Assembly (NCBI RefSeq): GCF_036181745.1
Contig: NZ_CP108080.1
Span: 4,901,501-4,965,500 of the forward strand
Direction: 5' to 3'
DNA from: Streptomyces sp. NBC_00259
GTDB taxonomy: Bacteria > Actinomycetota > Actinomycetes > Streptomycetales > Streptomycetaceae
Length of the DNA stretch: 64,000 bases
Position 1 is the first letter of the stretch; each line of letters starts with the position of its first letter. Shown here one piece after another: positions 50,336 to 58,873 of this stretch. The notes beneath the pieces were generated by a model. The model made no database searches, was not told the DNA's origin, and saw nothing but the letters and a program-made list of their open reading frames with translations. A program made the translations under genes and the position numbers.

Positions 50336-51547
50336 TCATGGCTGGCTGTAGCCGTCCAGGAAGTTCCCGATCCGTGTCACCGCGTCCGCCAGGTCCTTCG
50401 CGTTGGGCAGCGTGACGATCCGGAAGTGATCCGGCTCGTGCCAGTTGAAGCCCGTCCCGTGCACCACCATGATCTTCTCGGCCCGCAGCAGGTCCAGCAC
50501 CATCTGCCGGTCGTCCTTGATCTTGTAGACGTCCGGGTCGAGGCGCGGGAAGAGGTACAGCGCCCCCTTCGGCTTCACGCACGTCACGCCCGGGATCTGC
50601 GTCAGCAGGTCGTACGCCGTGTCCCGCTGCTCCAGCAGTCGCCCGCCAGGCAGCACCAGGTCCTCGATCGACTGGCGCCCCTGGAGCGCGGCGGCGACCG
50701 CGTGCTGCGCCGGCATGTTCGCGCACAGCCGCATGTTCGCCAGGATCGTCAGGCCCTCGATGTACGAGGAGGCGTGCGCCTTCGGGCCGCAGACCGCGAG
50801 CCAGCCGCTGCGGTAGCCGGCCACCCGGTAGTTCTTCGACATCCCGTTGAACGTCAGCACCAGCAGGTCCGGCGCGATCGAGGCGGTCGGGGTGTGCGTG
50901 GCGCCGTCGTAGAGGATCCTGTCGTAGATCTCGTCGGAGCAGACCACCAGACGGTGCCGGCGGGCGATCTCCGTGAGGCCGCGCAGGACCTCGTCGTCGT
51001 AGACCGCGCCCGTCGGGTTGTTCGGGTTGATGATCACGATCGCCTTGGTCCGATCGGTGATCTTCCGCTCGATGTCCGCGAGGTCCGGCATCCAGTCGGA
51101 CTGCTCGTCGCACCGGTAGTGCACGGCCGTCCCGCCCGAGAGCGACACGGACGCCGTCCACAGCGGATAGTCCGGCGCCGGTACGAGCACCTCGTCGCCG
51201 TCGTCGAGCAGCGCCTGCATCGACATCTGGATCAGCTCGGATACGCCGTTGCCGAGGTAGATGTCCTCGACCGAGAGCGGAACGCCCTTGGTCTCGTAGT
51301 GGCTCATGATCGCGCGCCGTGCGCTCAGCAGGCCCTTCGCGTCCCCGTAGCCGTGCGCGTCGCCGACGTTGCGGAGGATGTCCTCGAGGATGGCCGGCGG
51401 GCACTCGAAGCCGAACGCGGCCGGGTTTCCGGTGTTCAGCTTGAGGATGCGATGACCGGCAGCCTCCAGCCGCATCGCCTCCTCGAGCACCGGGCCCCGG
51501 ATCTCGTAACAGACGTTGGCGAGCTTCGTCGACTGGATCACCTGCAT
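50336..51547 (-). CDS. Aminotransferase class I/II (alanine transaminase AlaA type)
   Basis: A 403-residue fold-type I aminotransferase. Schiff-base Lys238 is in FNGMSKNYRVAGYRSGW; INPNNPTGAVY (173-183) and DEIYDRILYD bind cofactor and substrate; the N-terminal EEAMRLEAAGHRILKLNTGNPAAFGFE is typical of the AlaA/AlaT branch, which transfers between alanine and 2-oxoglutarate. Other substrates are possible. Confidence 0.9.
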   Translation of the reverse strand: MQVIQSTKLANVCYEIRGPVLEEAMRLEAAGHRILKLNTGNPAAFGFECPPAILEDILRNVGDAHGYGDAKGLLSARRAIMSHYETKGVPLSVEDIYLGNGVSELIQMSMQALLDDGDEVLVPAPDYPLWTASVSLSGGTAVHYRCDEQSDWMPDLADIERKITDRTKAIVIINPNNPTGAVYDDEVLRGLTEIARRHRLVVCSDEIYDRILYDGATHTPTASIAPDLLVLTFNGMSKNYRVAGYRSGWLAVCGPKAHASSYIEGLTILANMRLCANMPAQHAVAAALQGRQSIEDLVLPGGRLLEQRDTAYDLLTQIPGVTCVKPKGALYLFPRLDPDVYKIKDDRQMVLDLLRAEKIMVVHGTGFNWHEPDHFRIVTLPNAKDLADAVTRIGNFLDGYSQP

Positions 51548-51659
51548 GACGTGAGCTTACGGGCCCTCCGGAATGCGCGCTTCGTGTTTTGGGCCACGCC
51601 GGACCCCCGCGGAATCACTCAATCGTTCATACGTTCGGTTTCGTGGGTACTCTGGAGGC

Positions 51660-52289
51660 ATGGCAGGCCATCTGCAGGGTTCGCTCTTCGACCAGACCGA
51701 CGAGATCCGTCCCGGTCCGCTGACGGGCATCCGCCGCACCGTGCTCGGGCAGGGCGCCTGGCTCGACGTCCTGCCGGGCTGGCTCAGCGGCGCCGACGCG
51801 CTGTTCGAGGAGCTCGCCGAAGTCGTCCCCTGGCGCGCCGAACGCCGCCAGATGTACGAGCGCGAGGTCGACGTGCCCCGCCTGCTCGCCTACTACGGCG
51901 ACGGCGACCCGCTGCCGCACCCCGTCCTCACCGAGGCCCGGGACGCACTCTCCGCGCACTATGCCGCCGAACTCGGCGAACCCTTCGTGACCGCCGGGCT
52001 CTGCTACTACCGGGACGGCCACGACAGCGTCGCCTGGCACGGCGACCGCATCGGGCGCGGGGCACGCGAGGACACGATGGTGGCCATCCTCTCCGTCGGC
52101 ACCCCGCGCGACCTCGTCCTGCGCCCGCGGAGCGGCGGCCGCGAACCGGTCCGCAAGGCCCTCGGCCACGGCGACCTCGTCGTCATGGGCGGCTCCTGCC
52201 AGCGCACCTGGGAGCACGCCGTGCCGAAGACGACGCGGGCGGTGGGAGCGCGGATCAGCATCCAGTACCGCCCGCGCGGCGTGAACTGA
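51660..52289 (+). CDS. AlkB-like 2-oxoglutarate/Fe(II) dioxygenase
   Basis: A 209-residue protein with the iron triad His127-x-Asp129 (WHGDRIG) and His186 (TWEHAVPK), plus 2-oxoglutarate/substrate arginines Arg198 and Arg204 (RISIQYRPR). The fold and motifs match AlkB, which removes alkyl groups from N1-adenine/N3-cytosine in DNA or RNA. ATG 51660 has GGAGG only 1 nt upstream, too close for a normal site; TACTCT at 51648 could be a -10 for a leaderless transcript. Confidence 0.9.
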   Translation: MAGHLQGSLFDQTDEIRPGPLTGIRRTVLGQGAWLDVLPGWLSGADALFEELAEVVPWRAERRQMYEREVDVPRLLAYYGDGDPLPHPVLTEARDALSAHYAAELGEPFVTAGLCYYRDGHDSVAWHGDRIGRGAREDTMVAILSVGTPRDLVLRPRSGGREPVRKALGHGDLVVMGGSCQRTWEHAVPKTTRAVGARISIQYRPRGVN

Positions 52290-52323
52290 CGGACGTACCG
52301 CTGTGAACTGACGGACGTACCGC
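52281..52323 (+). repeat. 22-bp-period duplication over the alkB stop
   Basis: The 21 bp at 52281-52301, which include the last codons and TGA of the AlkB-like gene (GTGAACTGACGG ...), recur exactly at 52303-52323. The period is 22 bp, so the second stop is out of frame. Confidence 0.92.
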
Positions 52324-52412
52324 GCCCGGAGCGATGCTGCCGGGATCACGGCAATGGGCGACTCGCGGCGCTGTCGACGCGGCCCCGCGAGGCGTCCGCC
52401 CTAGGCTCTGTG

Positions 52413-52439
52413 CGATCCGGGCGATCCGGGCGATCCGGG
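52413..52439 (+). repeat. CGATCCGGG tandem repeat
   Basis: Three perfect 9-bp copies at 52413, 52422 and 52431, then a diverged CGATGCGCG. It lies 28 bp before the antiporter start and may affect its leader. Confidence 0.9.
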
Positions 52440-52467
52440 CGATGCGCGAAGCGGAGAGCGGGGTTGC

Positions 52468-53697
52468 ATGCTTGCCGTCACGGTCATCGCGGGAGTTCTG
52501 TTCGTCTGGGCGCTGCTGGCCCACAGGCTTTCACGCTGGAGCATCACCGCGCCCATCGCGATGATGGGCGCCGGCATCGCGCTGACCGCCGGGTCGGGAC
52601 CCCCGCTCCATTTCGAGCTGGAGACCTCCGTCTTCGAGCACGCCGTCGAGGTCATTCTGGCCCTGCTGTTGTTCGTGGACGCCATCGAGCTGCCCGGCGG
52701 TGCTCTCGGACGTGAGAAGGGTCCCGTCACCCGTCTGCTCGCCGGCGGCCTGCCGCTGACCCTGTGCGCCGCGTTCCTGACCGGCTTGCTCCTCTTCCCC
52801 GGCCAGTCGGGATGGCTGCTGGCGGTCCTGGCGACCATCGTCGTACCGCTGGACCTGGCCCCCACCGCCGCCGTCGTCCGTGACCGCAGGATCCCGGCCC
52901 GGCTACGGGAGCTCCTCAACGTCGAAGGCGGCCTCAACGACGGCATCGTCTCGCCGGTCTTCCTCCTCTGCCTCGCCGCGGCCGTCGAATCGCACGGCGC
53001 CCACGCCGACTACGGCCAGGCGGTGCTGGAGGCGGTCGGGGCGGCCGGCTGGGCCCTCGGGGCCGGTCTCGCCGTCGGATGGGTGGCCGGCCGTCTGCTG
53101 CGCCTGTCGTGGTCGCGCGGGTGGACCGAGCTGTCGGCGATGAGGCTGGGCGTCCTCGCCGTGCCGCTGGCGGCGTACACCCTCTCCAGCGCCCTGGGAG
53201 GAAACGGATTCGTCGCTTCCTTCGTGGCCGGCGTGGTGATCGGCCCGGCGGTGAGGCAACTTCCCAAGGGCGTGGCGGAGCTGACCGACGATCTGGTCGT
53301 CCTCCTCTGCCTCGGGCTGTGGTTCCTCTTCGGACAGATCGTCAACGACGCCTTCGGCGACAGCTTCCAGGTCTCGGTGATCCTCTACGCGCTGCTCGCC
53401 GTCACGCTGTTCCGCATGCTGCCCGTCCTGCTCGTCCTCATGAGGACGGACATCGCGCCGGCGGACAGGCTGTTCCTGGGCTGGATGGGCCCGCGAGGCA
53501 TCACATCCATCGTCTTCGGATCGCTGGCGGTCATCGAGCTCCCGGACGCCAACGCGGACTTCATCGCGCGCGTCATGGTGATCACCGTGATGCTCAGCAT
53601 CGTCCTCCACGGGCTGAGCGCCGAGCCGATCGCCCGCTTCTACGCCCGGCGCTCCACCGCCCGGCAGGCCGAGAGCCCACCGGCGACGGTGGAGTGA
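52468..53697 (+). CDS. CPA1-family Na+/H+ antiporter
   Basis: A 409-residue protein with 11-12 membrane spans. The antiporter signature is present: PTAAVVRD and NVEGGLNDG (about 140-159), where the acidic Asp of the LNDG element takes part in ion exchange, and GPRGITSIVFG near the end. It should exchange protons for Na+ or K+ to control cytoplasmic pH. It converges with the P450 gene with 4 bp between the stops. Confidence 0.9.
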   Translation: MLAVTVIAGVLFVWALLAHRLSRWSITAPIAMMGAGIALTAGSGPPLHFELETSVFEHAVEVILALLLFVDAIELPGGALGREKGPVTRLLAGGLPLTLCAAFLTGLLLFPGQSGWLLAVLATIVVPLDLAPTAAVVRDRRIPARLRELLNVEGGLNDGIVSPVFLLCLAAAVESHGAHADYGQAVLEAVGAAGWALGAGLAVGWVAGRLLRLSWSRGWTELSAMRLGVLAVPLAAYTLSSALGGNGFVASFVAGVVIGPAVRQLPKGVAELTDDLVVLLCLGLWFLFGQIVNDAFGDSFQVSVILYALLAVTLFRMLPVLLVLMRTDIAPADRLFLGWMGPRGITSIVFGSLAVIELPDANADFIARVMVITVMLSIVLHGLSAEPIARFYARRSTARQAESPPATVE

Positions 53698-53701
53698 TCC
53701 G

Positions 53702-55072
53702 CTAGGAGGCGCCGACGGGCCGCAGCAGACAGCGCGCGGGGGCGTCCGCGCGCAGCGTGATGCCCGCGTGGACGGGGACCTCCTGGTGCACGGCCTCCAG
53801 CTCGTACTCCCGAAGGATCATGGAGAGCGCCAGCACCGACTCCAGCATCGAGAAGTGCTGCCCGATACACGCGCGCGGGCCGCCGCCGAACGGGAACCAG
53901 GCGTACCGCGGACGTTCCTTCTCCGGCTCGGGCAGGAACCGCTCAGGATCGAAGCGCTCCGGCTCCTCCCAGTACCGGGGATGCCGGTGCGTCACCCACG
54001 GCGCCACGACCACATCCGCACCGGCCGGAATCGCGAACCCGCCGATCTCCGTGGCCTCGACCGCTCGCCGCCCGATCGCCGGCGCCGCCGGATACAGCCG
54101 CATGGCCTCCTTCAGCACCCTGGTCAGGTACGGCAGCGCGTCGAGGTCGTACGCCTCGGGGGTGCGCCCCGCCAGTACGCGCTCGGCCTCCGCCCGCGCC
54201 CGCGCCTGCTGTTCGGGATGGCGGGCGAGGAGATGGAGAGCGAAGGCGAGCGACGTGGCCGTCGTCTCGTGCCCCGCGAGGAGGAAGATCAGCACCTGGT
54301 CCCTGATCTCGGTGGCGTCCAGGCTGCCGTCCTCCGCGCTCTGCGCCTGCGCGAGCAGAGTCAGCAGATCGTCGCCCTTCGCCGCGTCCCCCTCCGCGCG
54401 CCGCTCCTCGACGATCCGGTCGCAGACGGCGTACAGCTCGTCCATGGCGGACGCGGCCCTGCGGTTGTCCGGAATCGGCCAGTGGCGGGGCGGGTTGACG
54501 GGCGAGAGTCCGCGCCGGAGCGTATAGCTCCCGATGACGGGGAAGCACCGCTCCACGACGAAGATCGCGTCCTCGACGCCCGTACCGAACAGGATCCGGG
54601 CCACGGCGCGCAGAGCGAGCCCCGTCATCTCGTCGATGACGTCCACGGTGCCGCCCGGGGCGCTGCCCCAGCGGGTGAGGAGAGCGGAGGTCTCGTCGGT
54701 GACGGCGGAGGCGTAGCCGTCCACGCGCTTGCGGGTGAAGAGCGGCTGCACCAGCCGCCGCTGCCGGAGGTAGTCGTCGTCCTGGCTGGTCAGCAGACCG
54801 TTCCCGAACGACTCCCGGACCTCCTGGTAGAACGCGTTGTCCTTGCGGAAGTTGGCCGATTCCGTCGCCAGGACCTGCTGGGCGCCCTCCGCCGAGAACA
54901 CCCCGTACAGCTCCATCCGCAGCCCTGGCGGGCCCGCGGTGAACCGGACGACGTCTCCGTGCTCCCGCTGACCGGCGAGGAACGTGCCGAGCGAGTCCCG
55001 CTTGAGGTCGAACATCGAGCCCAGTAAGGGCAGTCCGGCGGGTCCGGGTACGCGTGTGCCGGCAGACGTCAT
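53702..55072 (-). CDS. Cytochrome P450
   Basis: A 456-residue P450. Heme-ligating Cys402 is in FGGGPRACIG; the oxygen-binding I-helix motif is AGHETT; the K-helix ExxR is in KEAMRLYP; and the PERF region reads FDPERFLPEP. It resembles the eukaryotic-like/CYP102-CYP197 group rather than typical class I bacterial P450s, with the AGHETT and FGGGPR forms. No ferredoxin gene is adjacent, so the redox partner is unknown. ATG 55072 overlaps the DUF397 stop by 4 bp, an unusual coupling. Confidence 0.92.
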   Translation of the reverse strand: MTSAGTRVPGPAGLPLLGSMFDLKRDSLGTFLAGQREHGDVVRFTAGPPGLRMELYGVFSAEGAQQVLATESANFRKDNAFYQEVRESFGNGLLTSQDDDYLRQRRLVQPLFTRKRVDGYASAVTDETSALLTRWGSAPGGTVDVIDEMTGLALRAVARILFGTGVEDAIFVVERCFPVIGSYTLRRGLSPVNPPRHWPIPDNRRAASAMDELYAVCDRIVEERRAEGDAAKGDDLLTLLAQAQSAEDGSLDATEIRDQVLIFLLAGHETTATSLAFALHLLARHPEQQARARAEAERVLAGRTPEAYDLDALPYLTRVLKEAMRLYPAAPAIGRRAVEATEIGGFAIPAGADVVVAPWVTHRHPRYWEEPERFDPERFLPEPEKERPRYAWFPFGGGPRACIGQHFSMLESVLALSMILREYELEAVHQEVPVHAGITLRADAPARCLLRPVGAS

Positions 55073-55311
55073 GCGGTGACGCCTCCCAGGAACGCGGTCC
55101 ACGCGTCGCCGGCGACGGCGAAGCGGGGGCTGGTGTCGCCGAGCTTGGAGTCACGGACGTGAACGGTGTGGGGGCAGGTGGCGACCTCGACGCAGGCGCC
55201 GCCTTCGTCATCGCTGTAGGTGGACTTGTGCCAGTCGAGGGCGACTTCTATGCAGGCACTGCCCTGGTCGTCGCTGTAGCTGGACTTGAACCACGTGAGT
55301 CTGTCGCTCAT
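55069..55311 (-). CDS. DUF397 protein with duplicated core
   Basis: An 80-residue protein in which the DUF397 core is repeated: WFKSSYSDDQGSACIEVA followed by WHKSTYSDDEGGACVEVA, then VHVRDSKLGDTSPRFAVAGDAWTAFL. DUF397 proteins partner the XRE/DUF5753 regulators and act as small antagonists in WhiJ-type developmental switches. It overlaps the regulator gene upstream and the P450 gene downstream by 4 bp each. Confidence 0.92.
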   Translation of the reverse strand: MSDRLTWFKSSYSDDQGSACIEVALDWHKSTYSDDEGGACVEVATCPHTVHVRDSKLGDTSPRFAVAGDAWTAFLGGVTA

Positions 55312-56102
55312 AGCTCTTCGGCCACCTTTCTGAGGGACCCGGCTGAGTCCTCGACGCAGAGGGCGTGCCTGCGGATCATGTCATGGCGCTGAGTTAGTTC
55401 ACTGACCTTGGCTGGTTCAGCGTAAAGCGCACTGGTCGTCTGCCCTTCGGCGAAGGCGTAGTGCTCATGGTCAGGAGTCTCCAGCAGAACGATCGAGCCC
55501 GCCAGCGCGAGGCCGCTGCAACGGCCCATAGGCAGCACCTGGACGGATACGTTCCGCAACTCGGCTGCTTCAAGGAGGGTTTGTAGCTGGCGCTTCATTG
55601 CTTCACGTCCGCCGACCATGGTGCGCAGTGACGCCTCGTACAGCACGAAGCTGAACAGAGTGCTCGCCCTGCGTGTCAGTGCATCTTGCCGCTGCAATCG
55701 TGCACTTACGCGCTCATCCACCGTCTCGTCGTCCAGCGGAGGGCAGCTCTCGCTGATCAGTGCTCGCGCGTACTCCTCGGTCTGGAGCAGCCCAGGGATC
55801 AGCAACGGCTCGTACCAGTGCAGCGCGATCGCTTCCGCCTCGATCGCCATGTACTCCTGCGATCGTGCTGGAAACGGCTCCGGCTTCAAGAACTCCTGCG
55901 CCGCCAGTAACTTCCCCTGCGCCCCGCACATCTGGTCCGCCACCTGAAGCAGCCGCACGCTGGGCTTGCGGCGGCCCTGCTCCATGGACTTGACCGTCTC
56001 GTACTCGTAGTTCGCCTCCTTGCCCAGCTCCTCCCTGCTGATTCCCGCTTCCGTCCGCCAGAGCTTGATCTGGTTGCCGCAGTACCGCCAGGTCTCCGTC
56101 AC
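55308..56102 (-). CDS. WhiJ-type XRE/DUF5753 regulator
   Basis: A 264-residue regulator. The HTH lies at about 10-65 (NQIKLWRTEAGISREELGKEANYEYETVKSMEQGRRKPS). The DUF5753 region follows: EAEAIALHWYEPLLIPGLLQTEEYARAL ... RLQRQDAL ... QLQTLLEAAELRNVSVQVLPMG. GTG 56102 has GGGGAGGG upstream. Homologs control development or antibiotic production together with DUF397 proteins. Divergent from the ATP-binding gene. Confidence 0.93.
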   Translation of the reverse strand: MTETWRYCGNQIKLWRTEAGISREELGKEANYEYETVKSMEQGRRKPSVRLLQVADQMCGAQGKLLAAQEFLKPEPFPARSQEYMAIEAEAIALHWYEPLLIPGLLQTEEYARALISESCPPLDDETVDERVSARLQRQDALTRRASTLFSFVLYEASLRTMVGGREAMKRQLQTLLEAAELRNVSVQVLPMGRCSGLALAGSIVLLETPDHEHYAFAEGQTTSALYAEPAKVSELTQRHDMIRRHALCVEDSAGSLRKVAEEL

Positions 56103-56202
56103 GGGTCCGCCCTCCCCGGTACAGGTACGCGTGGGGTACAACCACCGTGCGTACTCAGGTCGTTACTTCATGAGGCTAGGGCGCGCCAGCAGCGTAGGAG
56201 CC

Positions 56203-57342
56203 ATGAATCAGCACATCGAGTGGCGGCTGCCCCGCAGCCCACGCAGTGCGGGCCGCGCCCGCGCGTATCTGGTCGGGCAGGCGCGGGAGTGGAAGCTCCC
56301 GGACGACACGACGGAGACCGCCGTACTGCTGCTCAGTGAGCTGGTCACGAACGCCTGCCGGCACGCGCGGGTGTCGCCGGGCCGTGAGGTGTGGACGCGG
56401 TGCGTGCTGCGGGACGGGGTGCTGCGGATCGAGGTCTCGGACGCGAGCGACGTGCTCCCGTGCCCGCGGTCGGCCGCGCCCGACGACGAGTCGGGGCGCG
56501 GGCTCGCGCTCGTGGAGGCGCTCGCCGACGCGTGGGGTGCGTATCCGCGGGAGTGCGGGATCGGGAAGACGGTGTGGTTCGAGGTGGGGGCGGGTGTCAC
56601 CGGGGACGGGGTGCGTGTTCACCGTGGGTGTGCTGCGCTTGGGGGTGTGGACGGTGTGGACGAACCGCGAGGAGGCGCCATGACCCACACGACGAAGCCG
56701 ACGCGGGAATCCCGGCACCTGGAGGGAATGCGGGGCCGGCGTTACGGCGAGGTCCTGCTCATCTCGCCCACCGAGGACGGCGGACTCAAGGGGGCCGTCT
56801 ACAACACCTTCGGGCTCAACGACTGCCCGCTCGACAAGTGGAACGCCCTCGACGGGGTCGCCCTGGCGGAGCGCTTCCAGGTGCCGATGGTCTTTCTGAA
56901 CGGCCCGCGCTTCTGGACGATCGACGAGGTCACGACCTACGCGTGGGGAGACGTCGAGAAGTTCGACGGACTGGAGGCCCGCTGGGCCGCCGACGTGCGT
57001 ATCCCCACGGAGATCGACGTGTCCGGCGCCACGCCCAGGAAGTTCTACGTCGACACCACGGTGGAGCGGGACACCGAGTACGTCCTGGACGCCGGGAAGC
57101 CCGTGTACGCGCTGGTCGGCCCGGGCGGGCGGACGTACATCCTCCAGGCGTACTCGCACACCGTGGACGACAGCCAGACCATCGATTCCCTGTCCACGCT
57201 CGGCGAGCGCCTGGAGCTGCCGCAGGGGTGGCGCTTCCGGGTGCACACACCCGACGAGGACATGCACGTACGGACGGCGGACAACAAGGCCACCGTCCTG
57301 CAGGACGAGCTGGAGAACACGTACATGCTCAACATCCCCTGA
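56203..57342 (+). CDS. Anti-sigma-like ATP-binding protein running in frame into the next gene
   Basis: Residues 1-130 are a HATPase_c domain like those of RsbW/AbaA-type proteins: N-box SELVTNACRHA, G1 EVSDAS, G2 ESGRGLALVEALADAWG, ending TVWFEV. No stop follows; the frame continues through a 30-residue linker (GAGVTGDGVRVHRGC ...) into a second conserved protein that has its own start and ribosome site at 56680. In another frame a TGA overlaps that ATG (ATGA), the usual arrangement here, so a single-base frameshift may have removed the natural stop. As read it is a 379-residue fusion. Confidence 0.75.
   Translation: MNQHIEWRLPRSPRSAGRARAYLVGQAREWKLPDDTTETAVLLLSELVTNACRHARVSPGREVWTRCVLRDGVLRIEVSDASDVLPCPRSAAPDDESGRGLALVEALADAWGAYPRECGIGKTVWFEVGAGVTGDGVRVHRGCAALGGVDGVDEPRGGAMTHTTKPTRESRHLEGMRGRRYGEVLLISPTEDGGLKGAVYNTFGLNDCPLDKWNALDGVALAERFQVPMVFLNGPRFWTIDEVTTYAWGDVEKFDGLEARWAADVRIPTEIDVSGATPRKFYVDTTVERDTEYVLDAGKPVYALVGPGGRTYILQAYSHTVDDSQTIDSLSTLGERLELPQGWRFRVHTPDEDMHVRTADNKATVLQDELENTYMLNIP
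56680..57342 (+). CDS. Conserved hypothetical protein, likely independent start
   Basis: A 220-residue soluble protein beginning at ATG 56680 behind GCGAGGAGG. Features: HLEGMRGRRYGEVLLISPTEDGG, GAVYNTFGLNDCPLDKWNALDG, ERFQVPMVFLNGPRFWTIDEVTTYAWG, and a later TEYVLDAGKPVYALVGPGGRTYILQAYSHTVDD. The pattern is well structured, with many conserved Trp, Tyr and Gly, but I do not recognise the family. It shares the frame of the ATP-binding gene, so it may be made alone, as the tail of the fusion, or both. Confidence 0.7.
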   Translation: MTHTTKPTRESRHLEGMRGRRYGEVLLISPTEDGGLKGAVYNTFGLNDCPLDKWNALDGVALAERFQVPMVFLNGPRFWTIDEVTTYAWGDVEKFDGLEARWAADVRIPTEIDVSGATPRKFYVDTTVERDTEYVLDAGKPVYALVGPGGRTYILQAYSHTVDDSQTIDSLSTLGERLELPQGWRFRVHTPDEDMHVRTADNKATVLQDELENTYMLNIP

Positions 57343-57391
57343 GGTCAGGTCCCCCCCAGGGCCCGGGGCCGGGCGCTGTAGGCTCGGCCGG

Positions 57392-58873
57392 GTGCAGAGT
57401 GTGACCGGGGTGCGCCGGCTGGGGGCGAGCGGAGCGCTGGCGATCGCCGCCGGAGGCACGGTCGCAGGGGCCCTGCCGGTTCGCGATCCGTGGGGGCTGT
57501 GGGTTCCGCACGGGTCCGTGGTCACCGTCGCGGGCGCCGTTCTCGCGTACGCCGGGCTGACGCTGCTGGTCCTCGCCTGGTGGGCGTACGGAAGGCTCCT
57601 GGCCAAGGGGGAGGGGCCCGGGGTGCGGGACACCCTCGTCACCCTCGGCTGGTGGGCCGCGCCCCTCGTCCTCGCGCCGTCGCTCTACAGCGCGGACGTC
57701 TACAGCTACATCGCCCAGGGCGCGATGGTCCTCGACGGCCACGATGTCTACACGCACGGGCCGTCGGTCCTCGCCGCGGACTCGCGGGGCGCCGACGCGG
57801 CGGCGAGCGTGGGCGGCCACTGGACGGACACCCCGGCGCCGTACGGGCCGGTGTTCCTCGTCCTGGCGAAGGGCGTCGTGTGGGTCACGGGCGGGACCCT
57901 CGTCCCCGCCGTCCTCGGAATGCGGCTGATCGCCGTCGCCGCGCTCGTCCTGATCGCCTGGGCGGTGCGGCGGCTCGCGGTGGAGTGCGGGGCGGACGAG
58001 AGCCGCGCGCTGTGGCTGGCGGCCCTCAACCCGCTCCTGCTGATGCATGTCGTGGGAGGGGCGCACAACGACGGGCTGATGATCGGCCTCATGCTCACCG
58101 GGCTCGTTCTCGCCCTGCGCGGACGCTGGGTCGTGGGCAGTGCGGTCGTCGCCCTCGCCGTGCTGATCAAGTCGCCGGCGGCGCTGGCCCTGCTCTTCAT
58201 CGGCGTGATCGTCGTACGGCGCGGCGAGGGCTCCCTGGCGCAGCGCCTGCCGAAGGCGCTGCTCGGTCCCGGGCTCGTCGCCGCGGCCGTCGCGGTCGCC
58301 GCGACCCTGCTCGGCGGCACCGGATTCGGCTGGCTGCGGACGCAGAGCGTCGCCGGGACCATACACACGCCGCTGTCGCTCTCCAGCGATCTCGGTCAGG
58401 GACTGGGCGCGCTGGCCCACGCTCTGACGGGAGCCGAACTCCTCACCGTGAAGGAGGCGGTGCAGAGCCTCGGCCTCGCCGTCGCGGTCGCCGCGATCGC
58501 CTTCTTCGCCCTCGGTGCGCTGCGCGGGCGGCTGCACCCCGTGCGCGGTCTCGGCCTGTCGCTGCTGGTGCTGGTCGCGCTCTCGCCGATGGTGCAGCCG
58601 TGGTACCTGCTGTGGGGGACGGCGGTGGTGGCGGCGACCGTGTCCGCGTGGGACGACCGGATCGTCCCGGTGCTGATGGTGCTGTCCGCGGCGCTGGTGT
58701 ACGAGACCGCGCCCTCGGGGCACACGCCGCTCTACGGATTCGTCCTCGCCGCCGTCGCGTGTGCGACGGCGGTCGTGGTGGTCCGGCGCGGGCCGCTTAC
58801 GGAGCCGGGCGGACCGGGGTCCGGCGGACCGCCCGCCCCGCCAGCACGTCCGTACGCTTCCCGTCCTCGATGA
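57392..58873 (+). CDS. MptB-like alpha-1,6-mannopyranosyltransferase
   Basis: A 493-residue GT-C type glycosyltransferase with about 12 membrane spans. The extracytoplasmic loop motif SADVYSYIAQGAMVLDGHDVYTHGP contains the catalytic Asp, and APYGPVF, NPLLLMHVVGGAHNDGLMIGL are family hallmarks of polyprenyl-phosphomannose-dependent MptB-type enzymes. In Corynebacteriales MptB extends lipomannan; in Streptomyces the product is unknown. GTG start. Its last 77 bp overlap the end of the converging amidohydrolase gene. Confidence 0.85.
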   Translation: MQSVTGVRRLGASGALAIAAGGTVAGALPVRDPWGLWVPHGSVVTVAGAVLAYAGLTLLVLAWWAYGRLLAKGEGPGVRDTLVTLGWWAAPLVLAPSLYSADVYSYIAQGAMVLDGHDVYTHGPSVLAADSRGADAAASVGGHWTDTPAPYGPVFLVLAKGVVWVTGGTLVPAVLGMRLIAVAALVLIAWAVRRLAVECGADESRALWLAALNPLLLMHVVGGAHNDGLMIGLMLTGLVLALRGRWVVGSAVVALAVLIKSPAALALLFIGVIVVRRGEGSLAQRLPKALLGPGLVAAAVAVAATLLGGTGFGWLRTQSVAGTIHTPLSLSSDLGQGLGALAHALTGAELLTVKEAVQSLGLAVAVAAIAFFALGALRGRLHPVRGLGLSLLVLVALSPMVQPWYLLWGTAVVAATVSAWDDRIVPVLMVLSAALVYETAPSGHTPLYGFVLAAVACATAVVVVRRGPLTEPGGPGSGGPPAPPARPYASRPR

